Source: Paguma larvata
Lineage: Eukaryota; Chordata; Mammalia; Carnivora; Viverridae
Assembly (NCBI GenBank): GCA_030068075.1
Contig: CM057826.1
Location: 37,250,211 to 37,314,210 of the forward strand
DNA: 64,000 bases
Direction of reading: 5' to 3'
This document shows positions 12,401 through 25,300 of this stretch, piece by piece. A program made the translations under genes and the position numbers. Within the stretch, counting starts at the first letter, position 1, and each line of letters starts with the position of its first letter. The notes beneath the pieces are model-generated. The model saw only the letters and a list, made by a program, of their open reading frames with translations. It was not told the DNA's origin and ran no database searches.

Positions 12401-15400
12401 ACATCACAAGCTTCTAGAATTCCTGCCAACTTTTTGTCAACAATTTTGCCTCTTCAATGGCTCCTTTTCCTATTTTTTTCTTCACTAAACAAAGCCCTCT
12501 TTTTTTTTTTAATAGCTCTTTTCTCTTAGGCATTGTCTCCACTCTCATGGCATCCGCGTTCACCCTGTGTGGGTCACCGCATTGCTATGTAGTCAGCCCT
12601 GAATTCTCCCCCAAAATCCACACAGGCATCCAGCTGATGCTGGGTATCTTCAATTTGGAGTGTTGGCTCACTTACCAAATTCAATACATCCTAAACCAGC
12701 CTTATTCTCTTCCCTACCCATGCTCATGACTTTGCATTTTGACTCATGCTACTACCTTTTCCCCTAGTCATTCAAAGTAAATACTGGCTGGTTTTCTTTA
12801 TTCTTTCTGTTCTTCCTTAATAGCACATATCTGGTCAGTCACCACATCCTGTCCTTTCTATTTCTGCATTTCCTATTGTATCCACTCCTCCTCTTTTCTG
12901 GGTGTATATGCTAGTTGCTGTTTCTATCAACTGGTGACTTTCCCTATATGTCTCATAAGCAGATGAGAAGATATGATAGGTTTGGTTAATCTCTGTTGTT
13001 TCTACTGAGATGTTCTTTTGGGCCAAGCTATCTCACAGGCTGCGGGCCAGTCAATAGGTCTGTTGCCATTTGGTGAAGTACCCTTTATAGTCCAGTTAAC
13101 TAGACTCAGAGGAAGAGTAGGTTGACCTAGAAAATGGCCTAGAAGAAGCTACAAACTGAAGAGGGCTTGTGTTTTCAGCAGGAAATACGGATGTGGTATT
13201 TTCCCTTTAAGGAGCCTGGGGGCCTTGTAAGCTTTCCTCTCAGGAAGAATGGCCACTGTCTGTTAAGATGTGACCTTTTTTTCAGTTTTTATTGTCCTTT
13301 TGGAACGTCGGTTTTCTCCCCTGTGCCATCATCTCTCTCTCACCACTATTTCCCAAGCTAATAGAAATCTTGCTGTAGTTAAGAGAATCACTTAACTTCT
13401 TTTTTTTAAATTTATTTTTAATTTTTTTTTAATGTTTATTTTTGAGAGAGAGAGAGAGACAGAGCGTAAGAAGGGGAGGGGCAGAGAGAGAGGGAGACCC
13501 AGAATCTGAAGCAGGCTCCAGGCTCTGAGCTGTCAGCACAGAGTCTGATGCCGGGCTCAAACTCACGAGCCATGAGATCACGATCTGAGCTGAAGTCAGA
13601 CGCTTAACTGACTGAGCCACCCAGGCACCCTGAGTGAGAATCACTTATCTTCTTACTCACATCTTCCAGAATTTAATTACCTTTCTTTCTCTTTTACTTT
13701 TTCTTCTTTTTTTTTCTGATTCTTTACAACATCAAATAGAATTCTGACACTGTTTTAGTAAATATTGCCATTTTCCATTTATCTTATTTTGTTGTGTGTG
13801 CCTATGGTTACGATTTATTATCCTAATTCCTGAAGGTAATCAGAACAAATGAAGCATAGTTTCTACCATCAGAAATCTTATAGTCATGCATGAGTTCATA
13901 AAGAGTATAATTCACTCAAAAAGTATTTCATGTGAGTACTGCATTCAAATTTGTCTGGGCGATAAATATAAAATATTTTTCTATATTTCTACATTCTGCT
14001 ATATAGAATACAGGAAAGTTTTAGGGAATAAAATAGTATTCTCAGTTTTAAATATCCTGAAATTAAAGTGTCCTTTACACATTCAGGTGAAAATATTTAG
14101 CAGGCACTGAATACATAACTTTGAAATGGGAAAGATGGGGGGGCGCCTGGGTGGCTCAGTCGGTTGGGCGGCCGACTTTGGCTCTGGTCATGATCTCGTG
14201 GTCTGTGAGTTCGAGCCCCGCGTCGGGCTCTGTGCTGACGGCTCAGAGCCTGGAGCCTGCTTCAGATTCTGTGTCTCCCTCTCTCGCTCTGCCCTTCCCT
14301 CACTCATACTCTATCTCTATGTCTCTCAAAAATAAATAAATGTAAAAAAAAATTTAAAAAAAAAAAAAAAAAAATAAAAAAATAAAAAAATAAAAAATAA
14401 AAAAAAAAAAACGTTGAAATGGGAAAGATGAATGGAAAAAGCTGTAGACTTTCAGGTGTCATCATGTAGGTGGTAGGTAGTCCAAAGGAGTGGGTGGCAT
14501 TCCCAGAGAGAGTGTACAAAAGAGAATCCAATAGACAGGGAAAAAGTTATTGGACAACTTGATACCCACCTAGAAACAAAATAAAACTGAATCGCCAACT
14601 CAGTCCTTGAATCAAAATATATTTCAGCTGCACCAAAAATTTAAATCTAAGAAAATGGAATTATTAAAGGACTATGAGAAACTTGGGTGATTAAAAGAAA
14701 CAAGTCCTAGAGATAAGAAATCCTTTTAAAATACCGTGTCAAATATAAAAGATACACATAAAAATTGATGAAATTGATTGTATGAAAATATTAAATTTCT
14801 ATACAGAAGTAATACCACTAAAATTTAAAAGGTTAATGACTGCAGAAAATATTTAAAATATATATGACAAAAGATAGTTTTCCTGACTAACAAAGATCTT
14901 ACTAATTAGAAAAATAATGAACAATACAAAGAAAAATGAACAAAGATAAAGAAAAATCAAGAGTTTACAGAGAAAAATATACAAATGGCTAATAAACATT
15001 AAATGCTCATTATCTCTTCATAATGAAAAAGTACATATTAAAACAATTATATATTAGTTCTCACTTATCAAAATGCCCCCGATTTAAAAGTTTAATAATC
15101 CTTATTGTTAAGGAAAGGAGATGGAGACACTTGCATTCTTTTATATTATTGTAATATAAATTGGTGGAAATTTTTAGAGGACAGTTTGGCAATATCTGTC
15201 AAAATTCGAAATGTGTAAATCCTTTGTCCCAGTAATTTCACTAGTAAGATTTTATTGTAATGACACACTTGGAAAAGTATGCCAAGATATATACCCAAGG
15301 ACATTTATTACAGCATTACTTGTAAAACTCAAAATGCCCTAAATGCACAATAAGAAGAATCAGTTAAACTACGGTTACCCCAAATAATGAGATATTATGC

Positions 15401-16339
15401 AGCCACTAAAAAAGGAGAGCTTTGTATATGTTGATATAGAAAGAGCTCCATGAAAATGAAAAACAACTGTATAGACTATGTCCCCATTTGTATGAACATT
15501 TGAGGAATAGACTATGCACATACATCTAAATAAAATGTTTTCTAGAAGGAAACATAAATTGATAAAGGCAGTTTCCTTTGGAACAGTAGTTTAGTGTCAC
15601 ATGTATTTTAAATGTTTATTTGAGGGAGAGAGTGGGTGCGTAGGCATGTGAACAGGTGAGGGGAAGAGAGAAGGAGACAGAGGATCTGAAGCAAGCTCTG
15701 CACTGACAGCAGAGAGCCCCCTATGGGGCTTGAACTCACAAACCATGAGATCATGACTTGCTCTGAAGTCAGGTGCTTAACTGACTGATGAGCCACCCAG
15801 GTGCCCCTACATTTTTATTTTATACCTTTCCAGAGGCTCCTGGGTTGCTCCGTTAGTTAAGCATGTGACTCTTGATTTCAACTCAGGTCATGATCTCACG
15901 GTCTGTGAGATGGACCACTGTGTCAGGTTTCATGCTGTCAGGGGAGCCTGCTTGGGATTCTCTCTCTCTCCCTCTGCCTTTGCCCCAGCCCCTGCGTGCG
16001 TGCACGCACACACCCACACACAGAGACACACCCTCTCTCTCTCTCTCTCAAAATAAATAAATAAATTTTAAATATATATACATATATATTTATGTATACC
16101 TTTCCAAATGCTTTGAAATTGTTTTATCAACTGTACTTATTACTTTCTAAAGAACAATTTAGTATTGAAAAAGCAAATGCAGATCCAATGAGTAAAATAG
16201 GTGACAGGATTGAGTATCTTTGCTCTGTTAATTAGTATTAATGAATTTAATTTTTTTATCAGAAGATAATTCTAAAGCTTCTTGATGTAAATACGTGCAC
16301 ACACGAGCGCACGCACACACAAACACTCACACACAAACA

Positions 16340-16379
<40 letters not shown>

Positions 16380-19300
16380 ATGGAAACTATGCAAGATGGA
16401 TATCTCTTTCGCTTTAGGCTGCAAATTGAACGTAGGTAAATATGTCACCAGAACTGACATAGAGAGAAATTCTAAGCCACAATAGGTCATGCTCAAAGAA
16501 GTTCATTTCAGAACTAACTTCATAAAGAAGTTAGTTTAATTTATAACCAGAGGTCCACATATTAGCTTCATCTTTGGATAGCGAGTGTTTAATTTTGTCT
16601 GCCACAGAGATTTCGCTTATGAGCCAGCTGCTGGAGGACGACCAGGTGCTACCAAAGTAATGGTGGTTGTAACTGATGGTGAATCGCATGACGGTTCAAT
16701 GTTGAAGGCTGTGATCGAGGAATGCAACAATAACAATATACTGAGGTTTGGCATCGCGGTAAGTGGATTTTCTTCTTAGTTGTCTTTCAGCTGATAGGTA
16801 AATGCTCCTTTGTAATATCACTTCCCAAGACTGCATGATCTCATTGGCTGCTCACAGCTTTATAGGAAAAGAAAATTTTTACTCTGTCTCTGCTTCTTGT
16901 TGATTTTCAGTCCTATTGACTAAACGGGGTGTGGATTTACTTCTCCAGAAGCCCTATTCTGTTCAGAATATAATACTAGAAAGTATAATGGGATCATGAA
17001 GTACAGCTGTAATGACCTTTTTTTCTCTCTTCCTCTATTTTCAAGGTTCTTGGGTACTTAAACAGAAATGCCCTTGACACTAAAAATTTAATAAAAGAAA
17101 TTAAAGCAATTGCCAGTATCCCAACAGAGAGATATTTTTTCAACGTGTCTGATGAAGCAGATCTACTAGAAAAGGCTGGGACACTAGGAGAACACATTTT
17201 TAGCATCGAAGGTAAAAGAATTCCAGCTTTCAAAAACTTTTTTCAAGAATTCTTGATTTTATTAATGTATATTTACTCTAATAATGTTAACTCGTATACG
17301 TTATATGAAAGGACTCCAGTGAATCAGTAAGAAAAGTAGACAACATGAATAAGTACGTTATAAAAGATAAGATACAAATGGCTAGTAAACATAAGAAAAT
17401 ATTCCCAGTTTCGGTAATTGTTTTAAAATATAAATTAAATCGATGCTACTTTCTACCTAAAAGATAACAAAGAGTAGTAATATATAACCTTGGAGATATT
17501 ATGGGGAAGCAGAGAAGCTCATATACTGTTGATAAGATTATAAATTGTATAGCTTTGGGGGGAGGGCAATTTAGTAATATCTATTATAATTGTAAATCAT
17601 TTTATCTCTTTACACTGCATATTTTATGATCATAAAAAGTTTTACTCTTTTATCCCGTTATATAATTTCTGAAATTCTTGAATTTGTTTACAACAAACAT
17701 GAATACATTTAAAGTTAGAAAAGTATAGTGAAGATTTTTAACAGTTCGGATTTCAAGGACATATGTTATTTACCAGATCTACAATAATTTACTCATATGG
17801 CCTTGGAAGGTCTAGTCAGCGTAGAAATACCCCATGTTGAAGAACTCACTGTATGGAACACATTTCCCAGTTGGTAAAAAGTTCCACATGATCCAAATTC
17901 TGGTTCCTGGTGGTTATTTCAAATAACTCTCAGCAGTAAAAAGCCTATTTTACTGAGCACCTACTAAATAACAGGTATCTTTCAGAAGTTGGGTCCAAGG
18001 GCGTTGCATCAGTTAAGCATTAACTCCTGAGTCTTACGTTTATCTCCCGATTGTCCACTGGAGACTTCTATCCAAAAAATATTATTGCTTCTTTAAACAT
18101 CTGATGATTCTTCTAAGCTGTTTAAATCATCATCAAAATCCAATGTGTTGTGAGATAATATAAAACTATTTGGCTTCCTATGGTACAACTTCTGCTTGTT
18201 TGTGGTGGCATGAACATGAATAGTCACAATGCAACCTAAATGCTAAGTAGAAATGATTCTGTGCCTTCTCTGCTATTACGGATTTTGGAGAAACACTGCT
18301 CTACTTTATTACAAATTGTCTTGGGGCACCTGGCCGGCTCAGCCAGTGTGGCAGGCGACTCTTGATCTCGGGGTTGTGATTTCGAGCCTCATGTGGGGGG
18401 GGGAGTAGCAATTACTTAAAATTAAATCTTAAAAAAAATGAATCTCTTCTCATCCTATGTAAATTATTACATCTTCTAAACAAGTGACTGTGTTGTATGT
18501 TATGTATTACATATATTACTCTCTATATCAAACGGTTGGTCTAGGAACTTATTTCTTTTTGTGAAGATTAATGAAATGCAACCATTTTGCCCGTACTGAG
18601 TCCTACAGTTCTAGTGTCAGAGGCAAGCACACAGGTAGAAGTAGGACAAACTCCCCAATTGGTAAAATTCCTACGCATTCTTGAATCCTGGATGCTGAAG
18701 TCTCACTCACATCTCTGTCTGTTTAGTCTTCATGACCCATCAGCTGCCTGGCTCTTTCAACTGCATCTGAGATGCGTGCATACTTATTAGTACCAATATT
18801 TAAAAGCTAAAAATTCAGTTAGTTTCTTAGCTGGTAATAATAATTTTTTTTAGAAAAAAGGCCATCACTTCAGTTTTTATCTTACCTCATCCCCTATATT
18901 GAGTGTTTTTGATATCAAGAACATCATAAGCATACAAATAAATGCATTAATGCACAATCAAGATTAAGACCAACTTCAAACACTACCTTGGAAGTATTGT
19001 GGGTTCCCATAGGACACTTCTTAGTGATTTCTCCATCCTGGAATATTTTCGAGTGAACACGAGAGCGTCGTGTGTCTGCGCATGCGTATGCATGTGCTCA
19101 CGTGCATGTGTGTGCGCGCCGTGTGTTTGAAAATCTGATTTAAAATTGGACAGCAATATAATTCTTGAACTTACCTTTTCGCAGGCACTATTCAAGGAGG
19201 GGACAACTTCCAGATGGAAATGTCACAAGTGGGATTTAGTGCAGACTACTCTCCTCAGAAGGTGTGTATATCAGATAATTTCCCGCCGTGCTGTTGTTTG

Positions 19301-22300
19301 ACTGAACACTTGTGGGCACAGCAGCTTTATAGAAAGAGTGGAAAAAAGAGTCATCTGGTGAGCAAGAGCTCTGCTTCTCAGTCATAGTCATTCGGTTTCT
19401 TTGTGCTGCTGCCATGTCATCTAAAACACGAAGGGTGATAATGCCTTCTCTTCCCCGTTTCACAGGGATTTTTTATGGAAAAGAAAGAAAATGCTCCAAA
19501 GGACAGGCACTGTATTAATTCAAGGAATTGTCTTTGCAGAAATTTCCTTTAAATCAATTAACTCCCAGAAAAGTTTATTAAACACACACACACACACACG
19601 ATCTCTTGTTAGCACTGCCATTGGTGAATTCTGAGTTGCCAGAGTGTCTCTTTTCTAAGCGCAGGGACAGAAGGTAAGTGGAAAAGTGAGGCATTGGGAA
19701 ACATGTGAGATGGGGCGTCTTCTTAGCTCAGGAAATCCATTCTTCCATCTCATAAACATCCACTTCCTAAGAACTCTCGTGTGGAACTCCTAGGGCTCTG
19801 GTTCCAGCTCCGCTCAGGGTCCCGCTGGGGTAGTAAGGGGGCACAGACTTAGGTGACACTGGAAAAGCCTAGGGAACAGTATGAACTCAGAGGATTTGAT
19901 TGACAGAAAGAAGGATCAGGAACGGGTTGGGGTTTTTTCTCGAGAATAAAAAGTGCTAACTTTTTCTGGATCACCAATCCTTAGAGATACTCATTAAAGT
20001 TATGGGTTTTTCCCGCAGGAAAAAAAATAAATGAATGTTCACACAGAGAATTTTGCACACACCTTCCTGAGGTTTTTGTACACTTCCTGCAGTCCCTTCC
20101 TACACCCCTGATTCAGAGTCCCAAATTTGTGACAGTCATTCTCCTCATTTCATAGTCTCTTGTCCTCAAAATGGGGCACATCATTTTCCAACTTGCTTTA
20201 TTTTTAATGACTTCTATTTTTCAATCCAAAGTCCACATCTTTGGTATTTTCTAAGATCTAAGATCAAAAACTTAAAAAATAATAAATCCCATCCTGACAA
20301 CCCCTGCCTTCTGTGATGATGTATTTCTTCGACTATTCCGGGTGGATGTTGAGTCCTGTCGTTCTTGGGGATGCCCCGGACCCCCGCTGCACTGACTGGT
20401 GGCTGTTCTCTCCAAGTAGTAGATTGAATGTCATACTCTAGTTACCTTTCATAGCTGAGCTATTTTCAAATAGATGAGATAGGATATAGATGATGGAGGA
20501 ACATCTGAGAAGTGACCAAGAGGAAAGAAAGAATGTTGAGGACAGAATAGGTCAGAAGGGGGCCTTCCAGGATGACGTGCCAGGATAGCGGAACCTCCCC
20601 ACCTCTCTTCCTCTGCCAGCCGCACTTCCTATTTCTCAAGCATGCCCCACATCCGACTGTGAGCTTTTCTTATGACTGTGTGAGACAGGAGGCTCATTTC
20701 TGACTTCATTCTAACGGCCCACAACTGTTCAGCGTTTGCAGATGGGGGCCTCTGAATGGAAACTGGAAGATGGCTCTCTGCTTCTCCTGTAGCCCAGTAG
20801 AGATTTATCTATAGAATGTATCGAGGTAACATAGCCTCCAGGGTGGCTTTTCTCCAGCACAAAATATATTAAAAACAATTTGGACATATATCGATTTGGA
20901 CCTACTTTCATATACATTTTACTTCATCATCTTCTCCTTAAATCAACACCATTTATTTCAATATTTTGCCTCCTCTGTGTTCTCGTGCCTTAAAGGTGGT
21001 TTATTTTCACGATCTTCGTTTTTCAATTATTTCAGGATATTCTGATGCTGGGCGCAGTAGGAGCTTATGACTGGAGTGGTACTGTGGTCCAGCAGACTTC
21101 TCATGGACATCTGATCTTTCCTAAACAAGCCTTTGACCAAATTCTGCAAGATAAAAATCACAGTTCATATTTAGGTAAGGCACGGCAGCATTTGACTCAG
21201 TAAATTTAAGTTCCCTGTTTTTAAACGAGCCCCTCGCTGAATTTTAAGATCCGTTCAGCAAAGCCCTTAGAGTGTCATCTAATTATTATATTTATTACAC
21301 ATGTTTATGTTGCCTCTTTGCAGATCAGACCTTAGCCTATAATTATTTAATGACGTGCTGTATTACTGCTGATGTCTTCTGGCTGTTCAAGCAGGGGTTA
21401 TTCCTGGGAACTGTTTGTGCTTCCCCCAAATGGAAATAGTTCCTAGAAGCCAATACAGTAAAGGGTAGTCTTATATTAATTTAGAGTTCTTAGTCTTTTG
21501 TTCCCCGTAATAAGCAGCCACTGATTTTGAGTACCTACTATGGGACACTTCCTGAGCTGGCTCTTCTGTCTACATAAACATTTAAATCCTTCCAACAATG
21601 CTTTGAATAAAGTATTATTATTCACATTGTACCTTGGAGAGCCAATGAGGTTAATAACTTGCCCAAAGGCAAACAACTTAGCTAGTGGCAAATCCAGACT
21701 TTGAACCTGGGACTCTCTGACTCCATAGCCTATGTTCTTTCCACTGAATTCCACTACCTTTTAAATTCATGTATTCATTCAAGAAATACTTGTTCAGTGC
21801 CAAGTTCATGAGTGGCCGATGGGACAACCCAGAATCTAGGGCCTGCTTTACAGGTAGGTGTCCCTCCTGCGCACAGCAGTGCTGCCAGGACACGCTTGGA
21901 ACTGTGCATCACCCTGAGGGAGCACTGATCATGCTGAGTCCATCTTTGGCCCTCTGCCTCGTTCTCTCCTCTGGCACACAGATGCTACCACTTAAAAACT
22001 TTTTTTTAATGTTTATTCATTTTTTGAGAGAGAGAGAGACAGAGCACAAGTGAGGGAGGGGCAGAGAGAGAGGGAGACACAGAATCTGAAGCAGGTTCTA
22101 AGCTCTGAGCTGTCAGCACAGAGCCCAATGCGGGGCTTGAACCCAAGAAATGTGAGATCATGACCTGATGTGAAGTCAGATGTTTAACCAACTGAGCCAC
22201 CCAGGCGCCCCCAGATGCCACCACTTTAGATAAGCAGCAGAGTGCCCTCTGGCACAGGTGGCACCACTTTAGGCAACTAGTAGCCATCCTCTGGTGCACA

Positions 22301-25300
22301 CATGGTGCCACTTTAGGAAACTACCCTGTGACCTCACCGCCGTGCCCCTCCCTCCATGAAAGCTGGAGATGAAGGCCTGAGGAGGGGTGGGATTTAGCTG
22401 CGTAGTAGTGCTGCGTACTGCCCTGGATCCACCGGCCCTCTGCTCCCGCCTCCACCCCGGCTGAGTAAGTTACCCTGAACGAAATACGATATGGAGTGGC
22501 TTTGTTTTTCAGTATTAAAATGCCTTCTTAGTCTGGAGGATACATTACTGACCCTCCTCCACTTTCTAACACCCGTCCTCTAACAAAAAACGTTGTCTGG
22601 TCATCTCTACTAGCTTTGGGAGCCCATCTGCTGGGCTTCAATAGTACCTACTCTGCGAGTTCTTCTCTTCTAGGTTACTCTGTGGCTGCAATTTCTACTG
22701 GAAAAGACGTTCACTTTGTTGCTGGTGCTCCTCGGGCAAATTATACTGGCCAGATAGTGCTCTACAGTGTTAACGAGAATGGAAATGTCACTATTATTCA
22801 GGCTCACCGAGGTGACCAGGTAAAGTCTATTTTGTAGCAGGTGAAGTGAATCATGGGGTCAACTGGAGCAGATGGGGGGGTTGATAGAAAAGGAAACTAG
22901 CATTGAGTGCCTAGGCTTGGCTGCTTCTGTGATCTGTATTCACTTGAATCTTCCTTAAATCTTCACAATAGTGAGATCTGTCCCCTTCTAACAGGTTACT
23001 GAACGTTTACCTTCTTTTTTTTTTTTTAATTTTTTTAATGTTTATTTATTTTTGAGACAGAGAGAGACAGAGCATGAGTGGGAGAGGGGCAGAGAGAGAG
23101 GGAGACACAGTATCCGAAGCAGGCTCCAGGCTCTGAGCTATCAGCACAGAGCCTGACGCGGGGCTCGAACTCACAGACCATGAGATCATGACCTGAGCCG
23201 AAGTCGGACGCTCAACCAACTGAGCCACCCAGGCGCCCAAGAACGTTTACCTTCTTAAGGCCAAAGAGCTTTCATGGGGTTGTGCTGTCATTAAAACCCA
23301 GTGCTGTGTAAACCCAAAGCCTGTGCTGTTTGGTTATATCCAACTGCATACCTTTGACTCCCTAGATTACAAATACATACGTATTATTGAGTCCTGATGA
23401 CAGGCACTTAACCACAGCTTTGTTGGCAAGCTCCTGCGAGGAACCAATGATCTGGAGGAAAAATGAGAAGAAGGGAGGGGAATAGCGTTGTCAAGACTGA
23501 GCTACTCTATCTGGGCCTGTCAAGGTGTCCTGCAGCTTTGATGTTTCTAAAATTAAAGCAACTCTCTTTTCCACCACTTTTCTTCTCAACACAACAGTTT
23601 GATAGTCAACCTGTGATGATCCCCAGTCATGGCTGACTAGAGCAAAGGCCAGCTGATAGATTCCTATTTCCTCACCAAGCAGTTTTAACCCATGGGCTTG
23701 GCACGTATTTGAAATAGGTAACCCTGATCTCTGACAACAAACAAATTTTCCTTCCTCGAGTTAGAGAAACCAGCTATTCTCTGGGATTAAGTGTGATCCT
23801 ACTCTCTATGGACTTTCCAGGAGTAAGAGGACTTGAGTCTTTGACTTCCTTGACCACGAACCAGCTATGGCCACATAATTTTCTCTCTTTAATATTTTAA
23901 AGAAGCATGCTTTTATTTTGAGGAAAAACAATGACCGTGTTATAGAATGAATCATTGCCAAATCCTTAAGAGGTATTCACATAGGCATGCAATGAACATT
24001 CAGATTCCCAGCCTCTCTTATTCCATTGTATCTCCAACTGCTCCCCTGTCCTGATGTATCTGAGAACTTGTCTCCTGTACAAGATCGTGCCATGGACACT
24101 TTCATCACACATGCCTGCCCACTCTTCACCTAGAAAACTTCTTTTTTAAGACACTATTGATATACACTTAATCTTTCTGAGCCTTCCTGACTCCCACACT
24201 CTGTTCATAAAGCATTTGGCCCTTGCCACTACCACAACCTACTTGACCGCACAGGCAAAGTCCTTTTTCCTAACTCCCTCTTCCCCCTCCTGCCTTTCTC
24301 TACAACACATGTCACAAACCTCCCAACTGTTTTTTTAAATGTGGTCTTTGATCCACCAGCCTCAGAAACACCTGGAGTGCTTATTTAACATACTGCTTTC
24401 TGGATTGCGCCCATTCAGAGTCTCTTTCTTGGTGATTTGTGTGCATACTAAGGTTTAAGAACCAAGTGTTACATCATGATACAACCTGAGAGAAGGGACT
24501 AGGTATCCATCTTAATGTTTCTAGCATCTTACAGGTAGTAAGTGCTTGACTTCTGTTTGTTGAATGAGTAAATGGAAGTTCAGTATAACATTAGGAGTAT
24601 ACGAATCCTAGGAATCCTAAGGTTGACATGCTTTATCATTACAGATTGGCTCCTATTTTGGTAGTGTGCTGTGTTCAGTTGATGTGAATAAAGACACCAT
24701 TACAGATGTGCTCTTGGTGGGTGCACCAATGTACATGAATGACCTAAAGAAAGAGGAAGGAAGAGTCTACTTGTTTACTATCACAAAGGTAAAAACAAAA
24801 ATTATTGACTCAGTTGAATTTGTTTTAGTATTGGTAAATAACAAATCTGCATTTTTGCAGAATAAATAATTACTGAATGATCACCTTATTTTTTTAAAGC
24901 TTGTTTATTTTGAGAGAGAAAGAGAATCCTGAGCAGGCTCTGCATAGCTTGATGCAGAGCTCAGACTCCAGAACCGTGAGATCATGACCTGAGCTGAAAT
25001 CAAGAGTTGGATACTTAACTTACTGAGCCACCCAGGAGCCCCTTGAACTATCATTTTCATGTGTAGTATGGTTTATATTTCATCATTTTGAGGAAGTCAC
25101 CATAAAAATTTTAACATCACATTAAAAAGCATAACCTTTCGAGAAAGAACTAAATATATAATGCACTGCCATTTTCCATGAGAGGTCTCTGAATATATAC
25201 TATACAAATAAAGCCCTTATAAATGCACATCATTTTTGAAATGTATGTACATGCATACACAAACGTCTGTGTATTTCCCAAGTATCTTATTCAATTATAC

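Larger units (their letters stand above)
11556..16607 (+). other. ITGA2 intron 7 (5.1 kb)
   Basis: Contains four Can-SINEs, a long decayed sense L1 end and a CA microsatellite (listed). 11556-13380 is unassigned, with pyrimidine-rich stretches around 12150-12830 that may be L2-derived. Confidence 0.88.
17212..19184 (+). other. ITGA2 intron 9 (2.0 kb)
   Basis: Has an old L1 scrap (17326-17610), a short old Can-SINE (18322-18439) and a purine-pyrimidine alternating stretch (19065-19130). The rest is unassigned. Confidence 0.88.
21175..22673 (+). other. ITGA2 intron 11 (1.5 kb)
   Basis: Contains an MIR, a Can-SINE and a small degenerate tandem repeat around it (listed). The remainder is unassigned. 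Confidence 0.88.
22820..24644 (+). other. ITGA2 intron 12 (1.8 kb)
   Basis: Contains a Can-SINE (23017-23240) and an L2-like relic with a MER5-like insert (24060-24575). The rest is unassigned. Confidence 0.85.

Noticed and set aside
14138..14220. tRNA-Lys-like sequences
   Set aside because: They are SINE heads with mutated arms and no proper 3' end; not functional tRNA genes.
16297..16379. Regular repeats as a CRISPR-like array
   Set aside because: Simple dinucleotide microsatellite with no spacers; the genome is mammalian.
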